Origin: Papilionanthe hookeriana x Papilionanthe teres
Lineage: Eukaryota; Streptophyta; Magnoliopsida; Asparagales; Orchidaceae
DNA length: 64,000 nucleotides
Reading direction: 5' to 3'
NCBI GenBank assembly: GCA_022702705.1
Contig: CM040425.1
Span: forward strand, 1,426,001-1,490,000
Shown: positions 36,201 to 46,577 of the stretch, one piece after another
Layout: the number at the start of each line of letters is the position of its first letter
Numbering within the stretch: position 1 is the stretch's first letter
Translations under genes and position numbers: made by a program
Notes under the pieces: model-generated
Database searches by the model: none
What the model was told of the DNA's origin: nothing
The model's input: the letters and a program-made list of their open reading frames with translations, nothing else

Positions 36201-37456
36201 CTAACGGGATTTCCCACGTGTCTAAATGAAAGTGCGGAACTCATTTAGTTGAGTTTAGCAAATTCATCCGGACTAAGTGAATTCGATGAAAATAATCGGT
36301 GTCGGGATGACGGAACCGTGGGATCTTAATCGGTTCTGTTTAATCAACTTTAAGACCTGTTTTAATTAAAATATTAAAGACACATGGAAATTAAGACTTT
36401 CTCTAAAACCAAACACATCTCTCATCTCCTGATTTATGACTTCTGCAACTAAACCTCTGCAACAACAAGGAGCTCGGAGCATGGTGGGCGACACGGCCAT
36501 CGTCATCAGCAATACCCGAGTCTACTTCAAAGAAACTTTCCTTAGAATTAAATAACCAAGCCGTAGGACTTTGAGGTAGCTCGCCTAGTGCAACATAAAT
36601 CCTCAACTCTTCGTTAGGCATTTGCATGATCATATCATGTAAATTAAGCCCTAACCGGTCTTAGGACTCCGAGGTAGTCGTCCGATACGACATAAACCCT
36701 CACATCTTCGAGGCTAATGGTATGATTTTATCATACTAATATAAGTCCTAATTAATTAAAATTGGCAAGATCAAAACATTAAATAAACATTAGGACTTTC
36801 TTAAATTCAAGCCAAAAAATAGGATAGTCGGGAAATTACCGAAGTTCGCTTCGAATCCGTGATCTCTCCTACTTTTCTTCCTTTGAATTCCCAAAATAAA
36901 ATGTTCTAAATTTGATCCATTCCCTATTGAAATTTCCAAAATTCAATCCCTTGAAGACTTAAACTTTGAAATTCTTGAGAGCGAGAACTACCGATTATTA
37001 TCGAGAGTTTTCTTAGGTGATTCCCGTCACTTAAGATGTAATTAACTATAGGGGCTTGCCCTTATAGGGAACTTTAAGAACCTGGGTAATATGAACCCTG
37101 CTTAATTCATTTATATTAAGCAGGGGAACTTGTCGGCTTATAAAATTGGTTCACAGACCAAACGGATGTCACAAATCTCCTAGTTTATTTAATCGAGCCC
37201 CATTATCAAGCAGTGTGTCTATTCTTCGGGATAGATACACGGTTTGTGGTGCGGTGCTCGTTTATGTAAACTATTCGGGATGTGAGATCAGTTTGATTTC
37301 ATATCTTAAAATCTTCAAATTTAAAAATTATTTTTAAAATCAAATACTACTTTTCAAATTATTTATTTAAATTAAATTAAAAATTCGCCGACAATTTTTG
37401 TAGGCGACCTCTTTTCACAAACACCACAAACACACAACCCAAAAATAAGCCGTACA
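32181..37456 (+). repeat. 5' LTR of E2 (5'-truncated), Tat/Ogre type
   Basis: Corresponds to 52847-58203 of the full-length LTR and lacks its first ~2.3 kb. It ends ...CCGTACA five bases before the primer binding site. The two copies are very similar, differing mainly at CAG/CTG/CG sites, in the (AAATT)n tract length and by a ~37-bp deletion near 33405 relative to about 54070. High similarity implies a recent insertion. Confidence 0.75.
34940..35322. repeat. (AAATT)n-type microsatellite in the E2 5' LTR
   Basis: About 380 bases of AAATT pentanucleotides with interruptions (AAACT, GAATT, AAAAT). The matching tract in the shared LTR (55631-56062) is about 50 bases longer. The E1 LTR has no such tract at the equivalent place. 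Confidence 0.9.
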
Positions 37457-37461
37457 ATTTC

Positions 37462-37479
37462 TGGCGACTCCGCTGGGGA
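37462..37479 (+). promoter_or_regulatory. Primer binding site of E2
   Basis: TGGCGACTCCGCTGGGGA lies five bases after the LTR end. Sites beginning TGGCGACTC are typical of plant Ogre/Tat elements and are usually attributed to tRNA-Arg; I state the tRNA from family knowledge only. Confidence 0.75.
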
Positions 37480-37960
37480 AAAGTTCCTCTCTCCATTTTG
37501 ATCAAATAGTTCTGCTTTCAAAAATCGGTAGTGTATCCATGTCCCTAATGGATCAAACTACCCTTCTTTCCGTTGGAATACTATGTTCATTTCTACCTTG
37601 AACAAGTATGGCCAACATTCCCTCGGATTTAGGAGCCACTGTTTAGACATCCCTAAACAGAGAGGTTCCGAGATCCTTTTGCCTCATTTCTGAGGTGGGG
37701 TGGACCCCCAATAGGTGTTAGTTTAGGAGTGATCCTTCTAGTCGAGGAGTCTTGCATAAGACTTTCTTTTCCTTTCTAACTCTGAATCAGATTCATTACC
37801 TTCGAACATTCCGTTCTAAATAAACAAACCCTCTAATGAATGACTCTTTTAACAAATATACATGAACAAGAATGTGTTCGGACTCTTTTTGTTTCCTTTC
37901 TTTTCATCCTGATGAGAAGAAGCATAACTCGGGACCGACAATCGGAATCTACCTTGCGAA

Positions 37961-39290
37961 ATGGAAGCCCCAAAGCTGATTTTCTCCTTCACCAATGGAC
38001 TAGACCTCGCCGTTTACAAGGATGAGCTGCCCGACAATGGGATCATCCGGTTTGGACAAGGATTCGAGAACACAAATGTCAAGATCGCTGACGTTACTCT
38101 CTTCGCACTGATGGACAAAGTGTCGAGACCGAGAAACCCATGATTGAGTTCAACCTTAAATCAACTCAAGAATTTCCTCCTCTCGCAAAGGGTTCCAGTC
38201 GAGAGGAGTACCGCCGTCCATAGAAGGACCGTTATCTCTACCCCCACTGGTCTAGTCGTCTTTGCACCTACCCCTGCTCCCGCCAAACTGAAGGGGAAGG
38301 AAGTTCAAGTTTGTAACGAGCATGTTACCGTGGAGGGTACAGATTTTCGTGCATGATCTTCTGTTTTTGAAATTGGGTCCAGCTCAAGGGTTCCACCCCT
38401 AACACGGACTCAGAGGAGAAACAGATGCAGGAAGATTGCCAGGAAGGCCAGAGCTGTTAAAGTCGCTTTCTTAGAAGAAATCCCTGAGTACACACCACTA
38501 CCTGAATACATACCATTGTCTGAGTATACACCCCTTTTGGAAGGAAGTAGATTCCATCCCCTTTCCGCCACATCTGACGAGGAAAACAGCCGCAAGATTG
38601 CTTCTACATTACCTCGATCCGCATATTACAGCGACAACAGAAAAAAAAGGGCTAGGGTTACACCACTTGCCCGACTACAGACTGTGATTGAGAAGTTAGC
38701 AAAGAAAGAGAGATGCCTCGTATCGAAGTTTTAAGAAGGATAGGGCGGGTGCCGACCAAATCCCGTCTTGGGCCGCGAGTAGAATCTGCTATCGCCTGCA
38801 GAAGAGCCTAATAAGAAGATGAAGGCTAGTCCACCTCGTTGTTGTTTCGAGTTTACGGATCGGGGAGGATACCACCTTCCGACATTCAGCCGACGGACCA
38901 TCCGGTCCTAGGCCTTCTACCGCTAGAAGGATGGTATGGCGTCCCACTACCGGCCAATTAAGACCGAAACAACGACCAGAAAAGGAAAGCCTCGTCAGGA
39001 GACTTGAGTCCGAGGAAAGTGCTACCACAGTAAAGGGAACTCATGAGAAAGAAACTCGACAGTTATCACATGACAACTGCAAGGATGTGCAGAAAAGGCC
39101 ATTAGAAGACGCTATGGAAAAGTTAAGAACTGATATTCGTCGACTAGCAAGGGAAAGAGAAGAGAAGTTCGGAGATGAAGTCGACTCGTCGTAGTTCATG
39201 GATGATGAGTATGCGAGAAATTAACATGGTAGAAACACGAGCTTCGTCGGCTTCACAAGGTGCTCCCTGCAGCCGCGCAGAAGAGAGGAG
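37961..39290 (+). CDS. ORF1-like gene upstream of gag, E2 (frames broken)
   Basis: Starts MEAPKLIFSFTNGLDLAVYK at 37961, identical in E3 at 58710, which supports this start. The frame then shifts repeatedly; pieces include VTLFALMDKV, a Pro/Ala-rich stretch (PTPAPAKLKGK) and, on the E3 side, LRRIGRVPAKSRLGP. I do not recognise a domain. Ogre-type elements carry an extra ORF of unknown function before gag, and this fits that position; it could also be an N-terminal part of gag. A later piece is rich in Glu, Arg and Lys (38931-39194). Confidence 0.5.
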
Positions 39291-39299
39291 CCGGAAGTA

Positions 39300-40651
39300 A
39301 TGAGGAGGCAGCTTCAAGAGAAAGATGATACGATTGCCCAAATGGCAAAAATGATGGAAGAGATGGCTGTAGCCTTAGCCACTCTCCAGAGTCAAGTTTA
39401 ACCCCAAAGGGAAACACCCCTAGTAGTCATTCACATTGTAGACGGAGGAAAGGAGATTACATCCGTCAACGGGGATGATCAATTAAAGAAGGATGCAACA
39501 CAAAGCATGAGTCCGGAGAAGGATATTAAGAGCTTGGTGGAACAGCAGGTGCGAGAAGCCTTGGCACAATCAAAGAGCGGGACATCCATTTGGACGGGTA
39601 GACCTTACCCTGAAGAATTTGACGCTGTCCAATATCCAAAAGGCTTCGTACCACCTCTGTTCAAGACCTTTGATGGAACCGGAAACCCTCGGCAGCATGT
39701 TGCACATTTTCGTGCCAGTTGTTGCAACGCCGGCGGAAGTGATGCTTTACTCTTCCGACAATTTGTCGACAGATCTGTCGAGGATCGCCTTTGATTGGTA
39801 TGCGGAATTACCAAATGGTTCGGTGAAGACATTTTCGAATTAGAGAACCTCTTCATCAAGCGATTTGCCGGAGCTCGGCACCACATCACTATAGGTGATT
39901 TAGTGGTAGAGAAGCGAAGCCGAATGAAACCTTGGTGGACTACATACTTCGATGGAGGAACCTAAGTATGAAGTGTGAGCCACGATTACAAGAACAAGCA
40001 TGCAATCGGCATTTTACTTAAAAGCATCCATGGCCCGATAAGCACTTCTCCTCAAGGGATTTACTATTAAGACTTTCGAGAAGTTGTTAAGCAAGGCCGG
40101 AAGCTTGCAAGAGGAGGCGAAGCAATTAAGTTTCACCGATAAAACAGACAAACAGAAGCCCGTGAAAAATTTTGAAAAGAAGTTTGGGATCGTCGCAGCA
40201 GTCGATAAAGGCAAGCAACCGATACAAATATCGTCGAACGGCCGCGAAGCAACCTCAACGGAATTACCGACGAACCCCGACCCAGGTTATCGATCATCTC
40301 AACGAGTATGAACAACCGCCTCGTCCACAACGTACGTTGAGGGAGCTTCGAGCGAGGAGTATCCGTTCAAGAATGAGGCGAGTGCCGAAAATGTTCCGCG
40401 ATCCGATGAAGACTCCAGATTTCCAACTGCCAGAACCTAAAAGACCAGAAGAAGTCGACAAGAGAGGTGATCCCAACTTTTGCCCTTACCACCGGATGCT
40501 TGGGCACAAAATAGAAGATTGTATTACCTTCAAGAGTTGGCTCAACGACAATCTTCGGAAGGGGAATATAACGATCCCGAAAGAATACATGAAGGAACCC
40601 AGAAAGGAGGTTCCGTCAATGTTATCTCGACGGATTTCATCGTTCCAATAG
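39300..40651 (+). CDS. gag, E2 (with zinc-knuckle-like motif; frames broken)
   Basis: The ATG at 39300 (MRRQLQEKDDTIAQMAK) opens a coiled-coil-like start. One TAA replaces CAA at about 39399 compared with E3. Then come IWTGRPYPEEFDAVQYPKGF, FKTFDGTGNPRQHVAHF and DWYAELPNGS, the capsid-type core of Ty3/gypsy gag proteins that packages element RNA. After frameshifts, 40172-40651 is basic (NRYKYRR, RTLRELRARSIRSRMRR) and carries CPYHRMLGHKIEDC (40481-40522), a zinc-knuckle-like motif with His in place of the second Cys, then LRKGNITIPKEYM. The N-terminal half is shared almost word for word with E3. Confidence 0.7.
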
Positions 40652-41340
40652 ATCCCTATGCGACTGATGATGGATGGACTACCGCTTGGACAAAGTCTTC
40701 AAAGAAGGTTTTAGATCACATCCAAACCGCTTCGGTGCGAGCTTCAATTCAGAGTTCGAAAACTGTCAAGTCGGTGCTATCACTTGCGATAGAAGAACAA
40801 CCTCAACAAGAGACAATTGAAGAAAAGAAGAAAATTGACGAAGAAGAGAAGACCGAGGCTCCTAAGGCTAGACTAGGGGCCGCTTATCCTAGGATAGTTG
40901 TTTCCGATTCGGGGGAGAAATCCCTCGAACCTCTGACTCTGTATGATTATCTGCCCACTCCGGTGGGATCTTATAATGATGAGGGTTATGGCGTTGGCTA
41001 CGTTTTGACTATTTCTAACGATTACGTAACTAGCGACAATCAACCTAATCCGGACGTCGATTCCGATACAAATAACAATTCTCAAATCATACACAATCTC
41101 GACGATCACAATGACGAAGAAGACATCCTCCAGGGAGGCTACGAGAGTTCAACAAGCAACGAATCTATTTGCGAGTTTCGAGGAGCTCCAGTCACAATAG
41201 AGTTAGAGCCTTCAGACTCTGAAGCTAATCCTGAAGAATCTGTCATTCCAATTCAGAAGGAGACACCAGCAAACTGAATGCTAAACTTAGAAGAAATCAC
41301 GAAGTCAACTTAAGAAGTGGAAGAGTTCTACCTCCGAGAA
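40590..41340 (+). CDS. gag C-terminal / linker to protease, E2
   Basis: Frame 40480-41277 is real from about 40600: GGSVNVISTDFIVPIDPY, then an acidic EEKKKIDEEEKTE stretch, RIVVSDSGEKSLEPLTLYDY, and a long acidic Asp/Asn-rich part. After a TGA at 41275, VNLRSGRVLPPR is read just before 41340. The RIVVSDSG block is the point at which E1's body begins. No enzymatic motif; it probably belongs to the gag-pol polyprotein linker. Confidence 0.55.
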
Positions 41341-42120
41341 TGGGTCCAAAAGATAAAGGAAAGCAGGTGGTTGTTCAGGAAGAACCAACCCCGGCAGAAG
41401 AAATACCCATTCGAGAAGAAAACGAGGCACATGAAAACAAAGTGGACTACAATGTGCTAGCCCATCTTAGGAAACTACCAGCCAAACTGAGCATCTACGA
41501 CGCTCTCATCTTATCAAAGGAGATGAGAGAAGCTCTGATCAAAGCCTTACTTGATCCAGAAATTTGCTTAGCTCAAATGGCCGGAGAGTCCTTAGATGAG
41601 GTTTGCTCGTTAAAGGAACAGCGAGGAGTTACCTTCACGGACAATGATCTACTACTTCGGGACGTGCAGACCACAACCGACCCTCGTACATTTCGATTAC
41701 TAATCGGGAAGTTTACACTCTCCGCAGTATTGGTGGATCCTGGAGCATCAATCAATATAATGAATCTCCGAACGCTAGCATACTTGGAAATTGATGCTCA
41801 TGAGCTCGAAGCGTACAAAATGTTATTAAGAGGATTCAACCGTAAAGGAGAAAGAGCCCTCGGTCAATAACACTGCTAATGAAGACCGGTGACTTAGCAA
41901 AGACAACCGCAAAATTTCACATAATTGATTCAGAGACGTCGTTCAACGCTCTACTGGGCCGACCATGGATACATGAAAACCGGATGGTACCATCATCTCT
42001 ACATCAATGCATCAAGTACTACGATGGAGGGGAACAGTGCATTAAAGGTGACTTACAACCGTTCTCCGTACATGAAATCGGAATCCATGAAGATGCAGCT
42101 TATTATGCACCTCCGAAGAA
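41340..42120 (+). CDS. Aspartic protease, E2
   Basis: 41340-41870 runs from LAHLRKLPAKLSIYDALILS to the retropepsin-like LVDPGASINIMNLRTLAYL (about 41730-41790) and LLRGFNRKGERALG. One base is missing at about 41863 compared with E3 (CGGTC against CGGGTC), and the domain continues in another frame from 41879: KTTAKFHIIDSETSFNALLG and RPWIHENRMVPSSLH. The catalytic Asp is kept; Pro in place of Thr/Ser is shared with E3 and so is probably a lineage trait. Cleaves the polyprotein. Confidence 0.65.
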
Positions 42121-43062
42121 AACAATCTTCTCCAGAGATACCATAACAAATGAAGCAAAGGAAATTTGGGACAACGAAGAACCTGAAATTCTAGTCCAAC
42201 AGTCACTCACCACTCCCTTACGGCGAGATGGTGAAGGTTTCTCCATAACTCGCATCCGAGGTCGAGGCCGGGGACGAGGTCGTGGCGGAGACGTTAGGAC
42301 GATTGGACGAGAGGAAACCAGCCATCAATGTCGATTGGGAAGATAGTTACGAAGAAGAAAAAGAAATCAAACAAGAAGCGACGACAATAAGTCGGAAGAA
42401 GCCGCAATTCAGAATCCCTCTCGAAGATGAAAGAAACGAAGAATATAAATCGATGTACGAGAAGATTAGCCACTATGTACATACTATGACCCTGACCCCG
42501 ATCCATTCTAATAAGATCGAAGGTATGGAGGTCAAAGAGGTACGTAGCGGTGGTGCAAAGCCCATCAAATTCTACCGTGGTGCTCCTTCCTCCAAAACTG
42601 AAAATAATGTACAATTTGAAGATGCTACTTCATCGAATTAATGGAATTGCCTTTTGAGTGGTACTCTCCCCGTGTTCAAAATTTAATTCGGCGTGGTTTC
42701 TTACCTCGACAATGGACAAAAGGTCGATTACAACATTTTGAAAAATTATGGAATAACTCCGGTCGTCCACCCAATGCAAAACATGGTCTCGGATTCGGCA
42801 CGGTAGGATCAGTTGACGATACTGAATTTTGCATGGTTGTCACTTGCGAGTCTAATGAAAACTGCATGGAAACTACAGAGGAACTCGAAGATTTACAAAT
42901 TGGAGACGCTCCACCAGAGTTCGAAGAAGAGATCAAATCTACAATAGATGAGTTAACGGAAGTTAACTTAGGTACTGGCGAAGAACCTAGACCTACCTTT
43001 GTTAGCTCTTTACTCAATAAAGAAGACTCCGAAGAAATAATTAAGTTATTAATAGAATTTAA
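42121..43062 (+). CDS. Protease-RT spacer with Arg-Gly-rich patch, E2
   Basis: Begins in the 41879 frame with PPKKTIFSRDTITNEAKEIW and an RGRGRGRGRGGD run (42257-42292). It shifts frame into 42282-42641 (INVDWEDSYEEEKEIKQEAT, MTLTPIHSNKIEGMEVKEV), then continues at 42641 (MELPFEWYSPRVQNLIRRGF, HGLGFGTVG). No catalytic motif. RGG-like patches often bind RNA, but that role is inferred. E3 has the same arrangement. Confidence 0.55.
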
Positions 43063-43812
43063 AGACTGTTTTGCTTGGAGCTACGATGAAATGCCAGGTT
43101 TAGCTCCAGAGGTCGCAGTCCATAAGCTAGGAGTGGATCCTGCTTCTGTTCCAGTCAAATAAGGTCCCAGAAGAATGCGTCTAGAAATCGAACAACAAGT
43201 CATAATCGAAGTTCAAAAGCTAATAGACGCTAAATTTGTCCGTGAAGAACAATACCCGACTTGGTTAGCCAATGTGGTACCAATCGTGAAGAAGAATGGT
43301 CGGATCGAATTTGTGTGGATTTCAGAGATTTAAACAAGGCATGTCCAAAAGATGAATTTCCTCTACCGATCCCATAATTAATGATCGACATCGCTTCAAC
43401 ACATGAAATATTCTCATTCATGGATGGATCTTCCGGATACAACCAGATAAAAATGGCTCCAGAAGATGAAAAACTTACATCATTCAGAACGCCGATCGGA
43501 GTATATTCCTACACAGTGATGCCATTCGGACTGAAGAACGCAGGAGCAACCTACCAGAGAGCGATAACAAGAATTTTTGATGATCTCATCCAAAATCAAG
43601 TCAAATGCTACGTGGACGATGTGGTCATCAAAAGCAAAGTAAAGGAAAACCACCTGTATGATTTGAGAATTGTTTTCGAACGATTAAGACAATTTAACCT
43701 TAAGATGAATCCCTTAAAATGCGCCTTCGGTGTCACCTCCGGAAATTCTTAGGATTCGTTGTCCGACATCGCGGAATTGAAATCGACCCGAAAAGATTAA
43801 AGCTATATTAGA
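43063..43812 (+). CDS. Reverse transcriptase, E2
   Basis: FKDCFAWSYDEMPGLAPEVA is followed by VKQGPRRMRLEIEQ-like text (a TAA replaces CAA at 43160), NVVPIVKKNGR, DFRDLN-like and KACPKDEFPLPIP pieces with a lost base near 43306. 43381-43752 is clean: FSFMDGSSGYNQIKMAPEDE, YTVMPFGLKNAGATYQRAI and the catalytic YVDD at 43609-43620, then VVIKSKVKENHL and LKMNPLKCAFGVTS. A one-base loss at about 43742 shifts the end. All RT catalytic residues are present, unlike E1. Confidence 0.8.
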
Positions 43813-44410
43813 ATTGCCACCTCCCGTAACCTTAAAACAACTACGATCTTTTCAAGGGAAGTCGGCATATCTTCGACGCTTTATCTCGAACTTGTCGGGT
43901 AGGTGTCAGCCTTTCTCGGCACTAGTTAAAAAGGACGCCAAATTTATTTGGGAAGAGAAATGCCGGAGGGCCTTCGAGGACATTAAACAATATTTAATGA
44001 CACCTCCTGTCTTAGCAGCCCCGGTCTCGGGTAGACCGGCGATACTTTATACCGCGGCTTTAGACGACTCTCTCGGAGCCCCGTTAGCCTGAGTCAATGA
44101 TGAGGGTAAAGAAAATGCTCTTTACTACCTAAGCCGTCGTTTACTTCCGACGGAAATAAGGTATCCCGCAATCGAAAAGCACTCGTTTAGCCCCCGATCT
44201 TCGCCGCTCAAAAGCTCGAGCATTACATGCTTTCTCACAAGGTCAACCCGATTTCGAAATTTAATCCATTTCGATACTTGATGACCCGTCCAACGCTTTC
44301 CGGCAGACTTGCCGGATGGTCAATGATATTATCGCAATTCGATATAACTTTCGTGCCTCTTCGTGCCGTAAAGGGACAAGTCCTAGCAGACTTCCTCGCA
44401 AAGACACCCT
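43813..44410 (+). CDS. RNase H (first), E2
   Basis: Follows RT: LKQLRSFQGKSAYLRRFISN, LSGRCQPFSALVKKDAKFIW and LYTAALDDSLGAPLA (TGA at 44090), then ALYYLSRRLLPTE. After a frame change it ends with YLMTRPTLSGRLAGWSMILS and QFDITFVPLRAVKGQVLADF, the usual C-terminal part of Ty3/gypsy RNase H. Degrades RNA in the RNA-DNA hybrid. Confidence 0.65.
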
Positions 44411-45138
44411 TTGCCGGCAGAATCTCCTCTCAACGACGACTTGCCGGATGAACAAATAATGAGCTTAGAAGACCCCGATGATCGACGTTGGGAATTATAT
44501 TTCGACGGAGCATCTTCGACACACAAAGACGAAGAATCGCAAGTGATAGTGCCCGGTAAGGCGGGGATCGGACTAATCTTTATAACACCGGAGCGGGGAT
44601 GTTAAGATACTCCTACCACTTAACAGAGCCGTGTACGAACAACGAAGCAGAATACGAAGCTCTCATAACAGGACTGGAATTAACTATTCAAATGGGGATA
44701 ACGAACATCAACATCTACGGGGATTCGCAGTTAATCATTCAACAGATCGCCGGACAATACAGAATTTTAAAGCCAAGACTCGAGCAATACTTCCAGTATG
44801 CCATGAAACTGTTGGAACAGATTCCGAATGTGACAATCTACAAAATTCCGAGAAAAGAAAATGCTTTAACGGATGCGTTAGCCCGCCTCGCAAAAGAATT
44901 TGCTCGCTTGCAAGATGAATCGATGGAAGTGTCGGTTCACTGGACGTCGAGTCCTATCACGGCTCGACATAGACACAATACACAAATCGAAAAAGAAGAA
45001 GAATCAATTGCAACGATGGACGGAAAACACGAGAAGATCGGCGACAGACCATTAATGGACTACCCGCAAACGAGAAAACTACCGGACGATCGGTCGTTCG
45101 CCCATCGGATCAAGAAAAGAACTCGTCCTACGCATTAA
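44411..45138 (+). CDS. Second (RVT_3-type) RNase H, E2
   Basis: RRWELYFDGASSTHKDE (about 44486-44536) gives the first Asp. The next frame (44599-45138) has YSYHLTEPCTNNEAEYEALI, then IYGDSQLIIQQIAGQYRI and ENALTDALARLAKEFA: the full Asp-Glu-Asp-Asp set. This domain is the hallmark of Tat-lineage elements. One frameshift (about 44590) interrupts it; after about 44925 the reading frame is no longer conserved with E1. Confidence 0.75.
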
Positions 45139-46295
45139 TAAATAACATGTTATACGGAAGGTCTTTCGATCAAATGTGGCCGAGGTGCCTAAGCGGGTCC
45201 GAGGCCCGTGAAATTGTTAAAGAGGTGCATTCGGGACTCCGTGACGCTCACCGATCGGGTCCGAAGATGAAAATGAAAATTAAAAGACTAGGGTACTACC
45301 GGCCCTCGATGATGACCAACCGCATGAAAATCGCCAAGAGTTGTCACCAATGCCAAGTGCACGGAGTGGTTCTACACCAACCTCCAAATGTGCTACATCC
45401 GACAATCGCGTCGTGGCCATTCGAATGTTGGGGCACGGATATAGTGGGTCCAATAGAACCACCATCTTCAAAAGGACATCGCTTCATTCTTGCGGCTACA
45501 GACTACTTTTCTAAGTGGGCAGAGGCAGTTCCACTCAGAGAAGTGAAAGCACATCACGTGCTACAATTTTTCAAGAACCAAGTTGTCTACCGTTTCGGAG
45601 TGCCGCACAGGATCATCTCAGATAATGGGTCGCATTCGAAGCACACAAATCAACAATTTTGTCGAGAGACACGGAATCGATCGGCGATATTCAACAATTT
45701 ACTACCCAAGAGCAAACGGCCTCGCCGAGGCTTTTAATAAAACTCTCGTTCAAATTTTAAAGAAAACCTTGGACGATAATAAGAGAAATTGGCACGAGAA
45801 GTTGTTAGAAGCCTTATGGGCCTACCGGACAACCTTCAGAACTCCTACTCAAGCTACACCTTACGCTCTGGTGTATGGGTCCGAAGCAGTTGTTACCCTC
45901 AGAGGTCCAGCTTCCTTCACTCGGGATTGCGATTGCAAACAAAATCACGACGAAGAGAATGCCAAATTACGACTAGAAGAATTGGAAAGCCCGGAAGGGA
46001 AAAGACTTGCAGTGCGCATAGAATTTAGAACTATACCGAGCTAAGATGGTTCAAGCTCATGACAAATCGGGTCCGCCCAAGAACCTTCAAAGTTGGTGAC
46101 TTAGTTCTCGTTCTCAAAGACCTATTCTTGCACACCGCAAGATAGGAGGAAAATTCGAACCCACTCGGGAGGGACCGTTTGTGGTTGAGGCAGTCTACTC
46201 GGGAGGCTCGTACCAGCTCAGTGAACTGCCAAGGAGAACGACATATGCTTCCGATCAATGGACGATACTTGAGGAAGTATTACGCTACCTGATGT
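45139..46295 (+). CDS. Integrase, E2
   Basis: 45147-45737: EIVKEVHSGL...AHRSGPKMK with the zinc-binding His/His part, KSCHQCQVHG (CxxC) and the core WGTDIVGPIEPPSSKGHRF with the first Asp at 45438-45440. FRFGVPHRIISDNG-like text (about 45596-45628) supplies the second Asp. After a frameshift at about 45630, 45583-46044 supplies NGLAEAFNKTLVQI with the Glu, then WHEKLLEALWAYRT. The C-terminal part, GGKFEPTREGPFVVE-like and SGGSYQLSE, ends at about 46290. No chromodomain is seen. Inserts element cDNA into the genome. Confidence 0.75.
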
Positions 46296-46519
46296 TTCGA
46301 AGGAATGAATTTTTCATTCCTAGAAGCACGGGTGAGGTAATTACTTATGACTGGGTCCGAACCCAAAAAATAATAAAAATGTGCTAAAATAAATAAAATT
46401 ATGATAATAAAGTTTTCCTTGTTTTCTCTCTTCCAAATCAAAATCTCTTTCCTGATCTTTTCCCACTTCATTCTTGTTGAATATAAAAATAAAATTTTTT
46501 GTCTTTAATAAACATTTTC

Positions 46520-46577
46520 TTAATGTTCTTGTTCTTAGTACGACCCCCGATCCTTTTCCTTGTCTTTTCGCAGGGAA
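46520..46577 (+). promoter_or_regulatory. Candidate splice acceptor before the AlkB-like ORF
   Basis: A pyrimidine-rich tract (CCTTTTCCTTGTCTTTTCGCAG, 46552-46573 in part) ends in CAG four bases before the ATG at 46578. In E1 the aligned sequence has CTATTTACTTGTGCAAG before GTGTCG. It suggests that the ORF is expressed from a spliced message; no donor was identified. Confidence 0.45.

Noticed and set aside
36403..36633. Frame recurring at 36403 and 57112 as a possible small gene
   Set aside because: It is LTR U5 sequence present in both LTR copies on the antisense strand, with frame and length not kept between them.
46120..46300. Chromodomain at the integrase C-terminus
   Set aside because: The end matches the ordinary integrase C-terminal segment (EGPFVV...SYQLSE); no aromatic-cage chromodomain pattern was seen.
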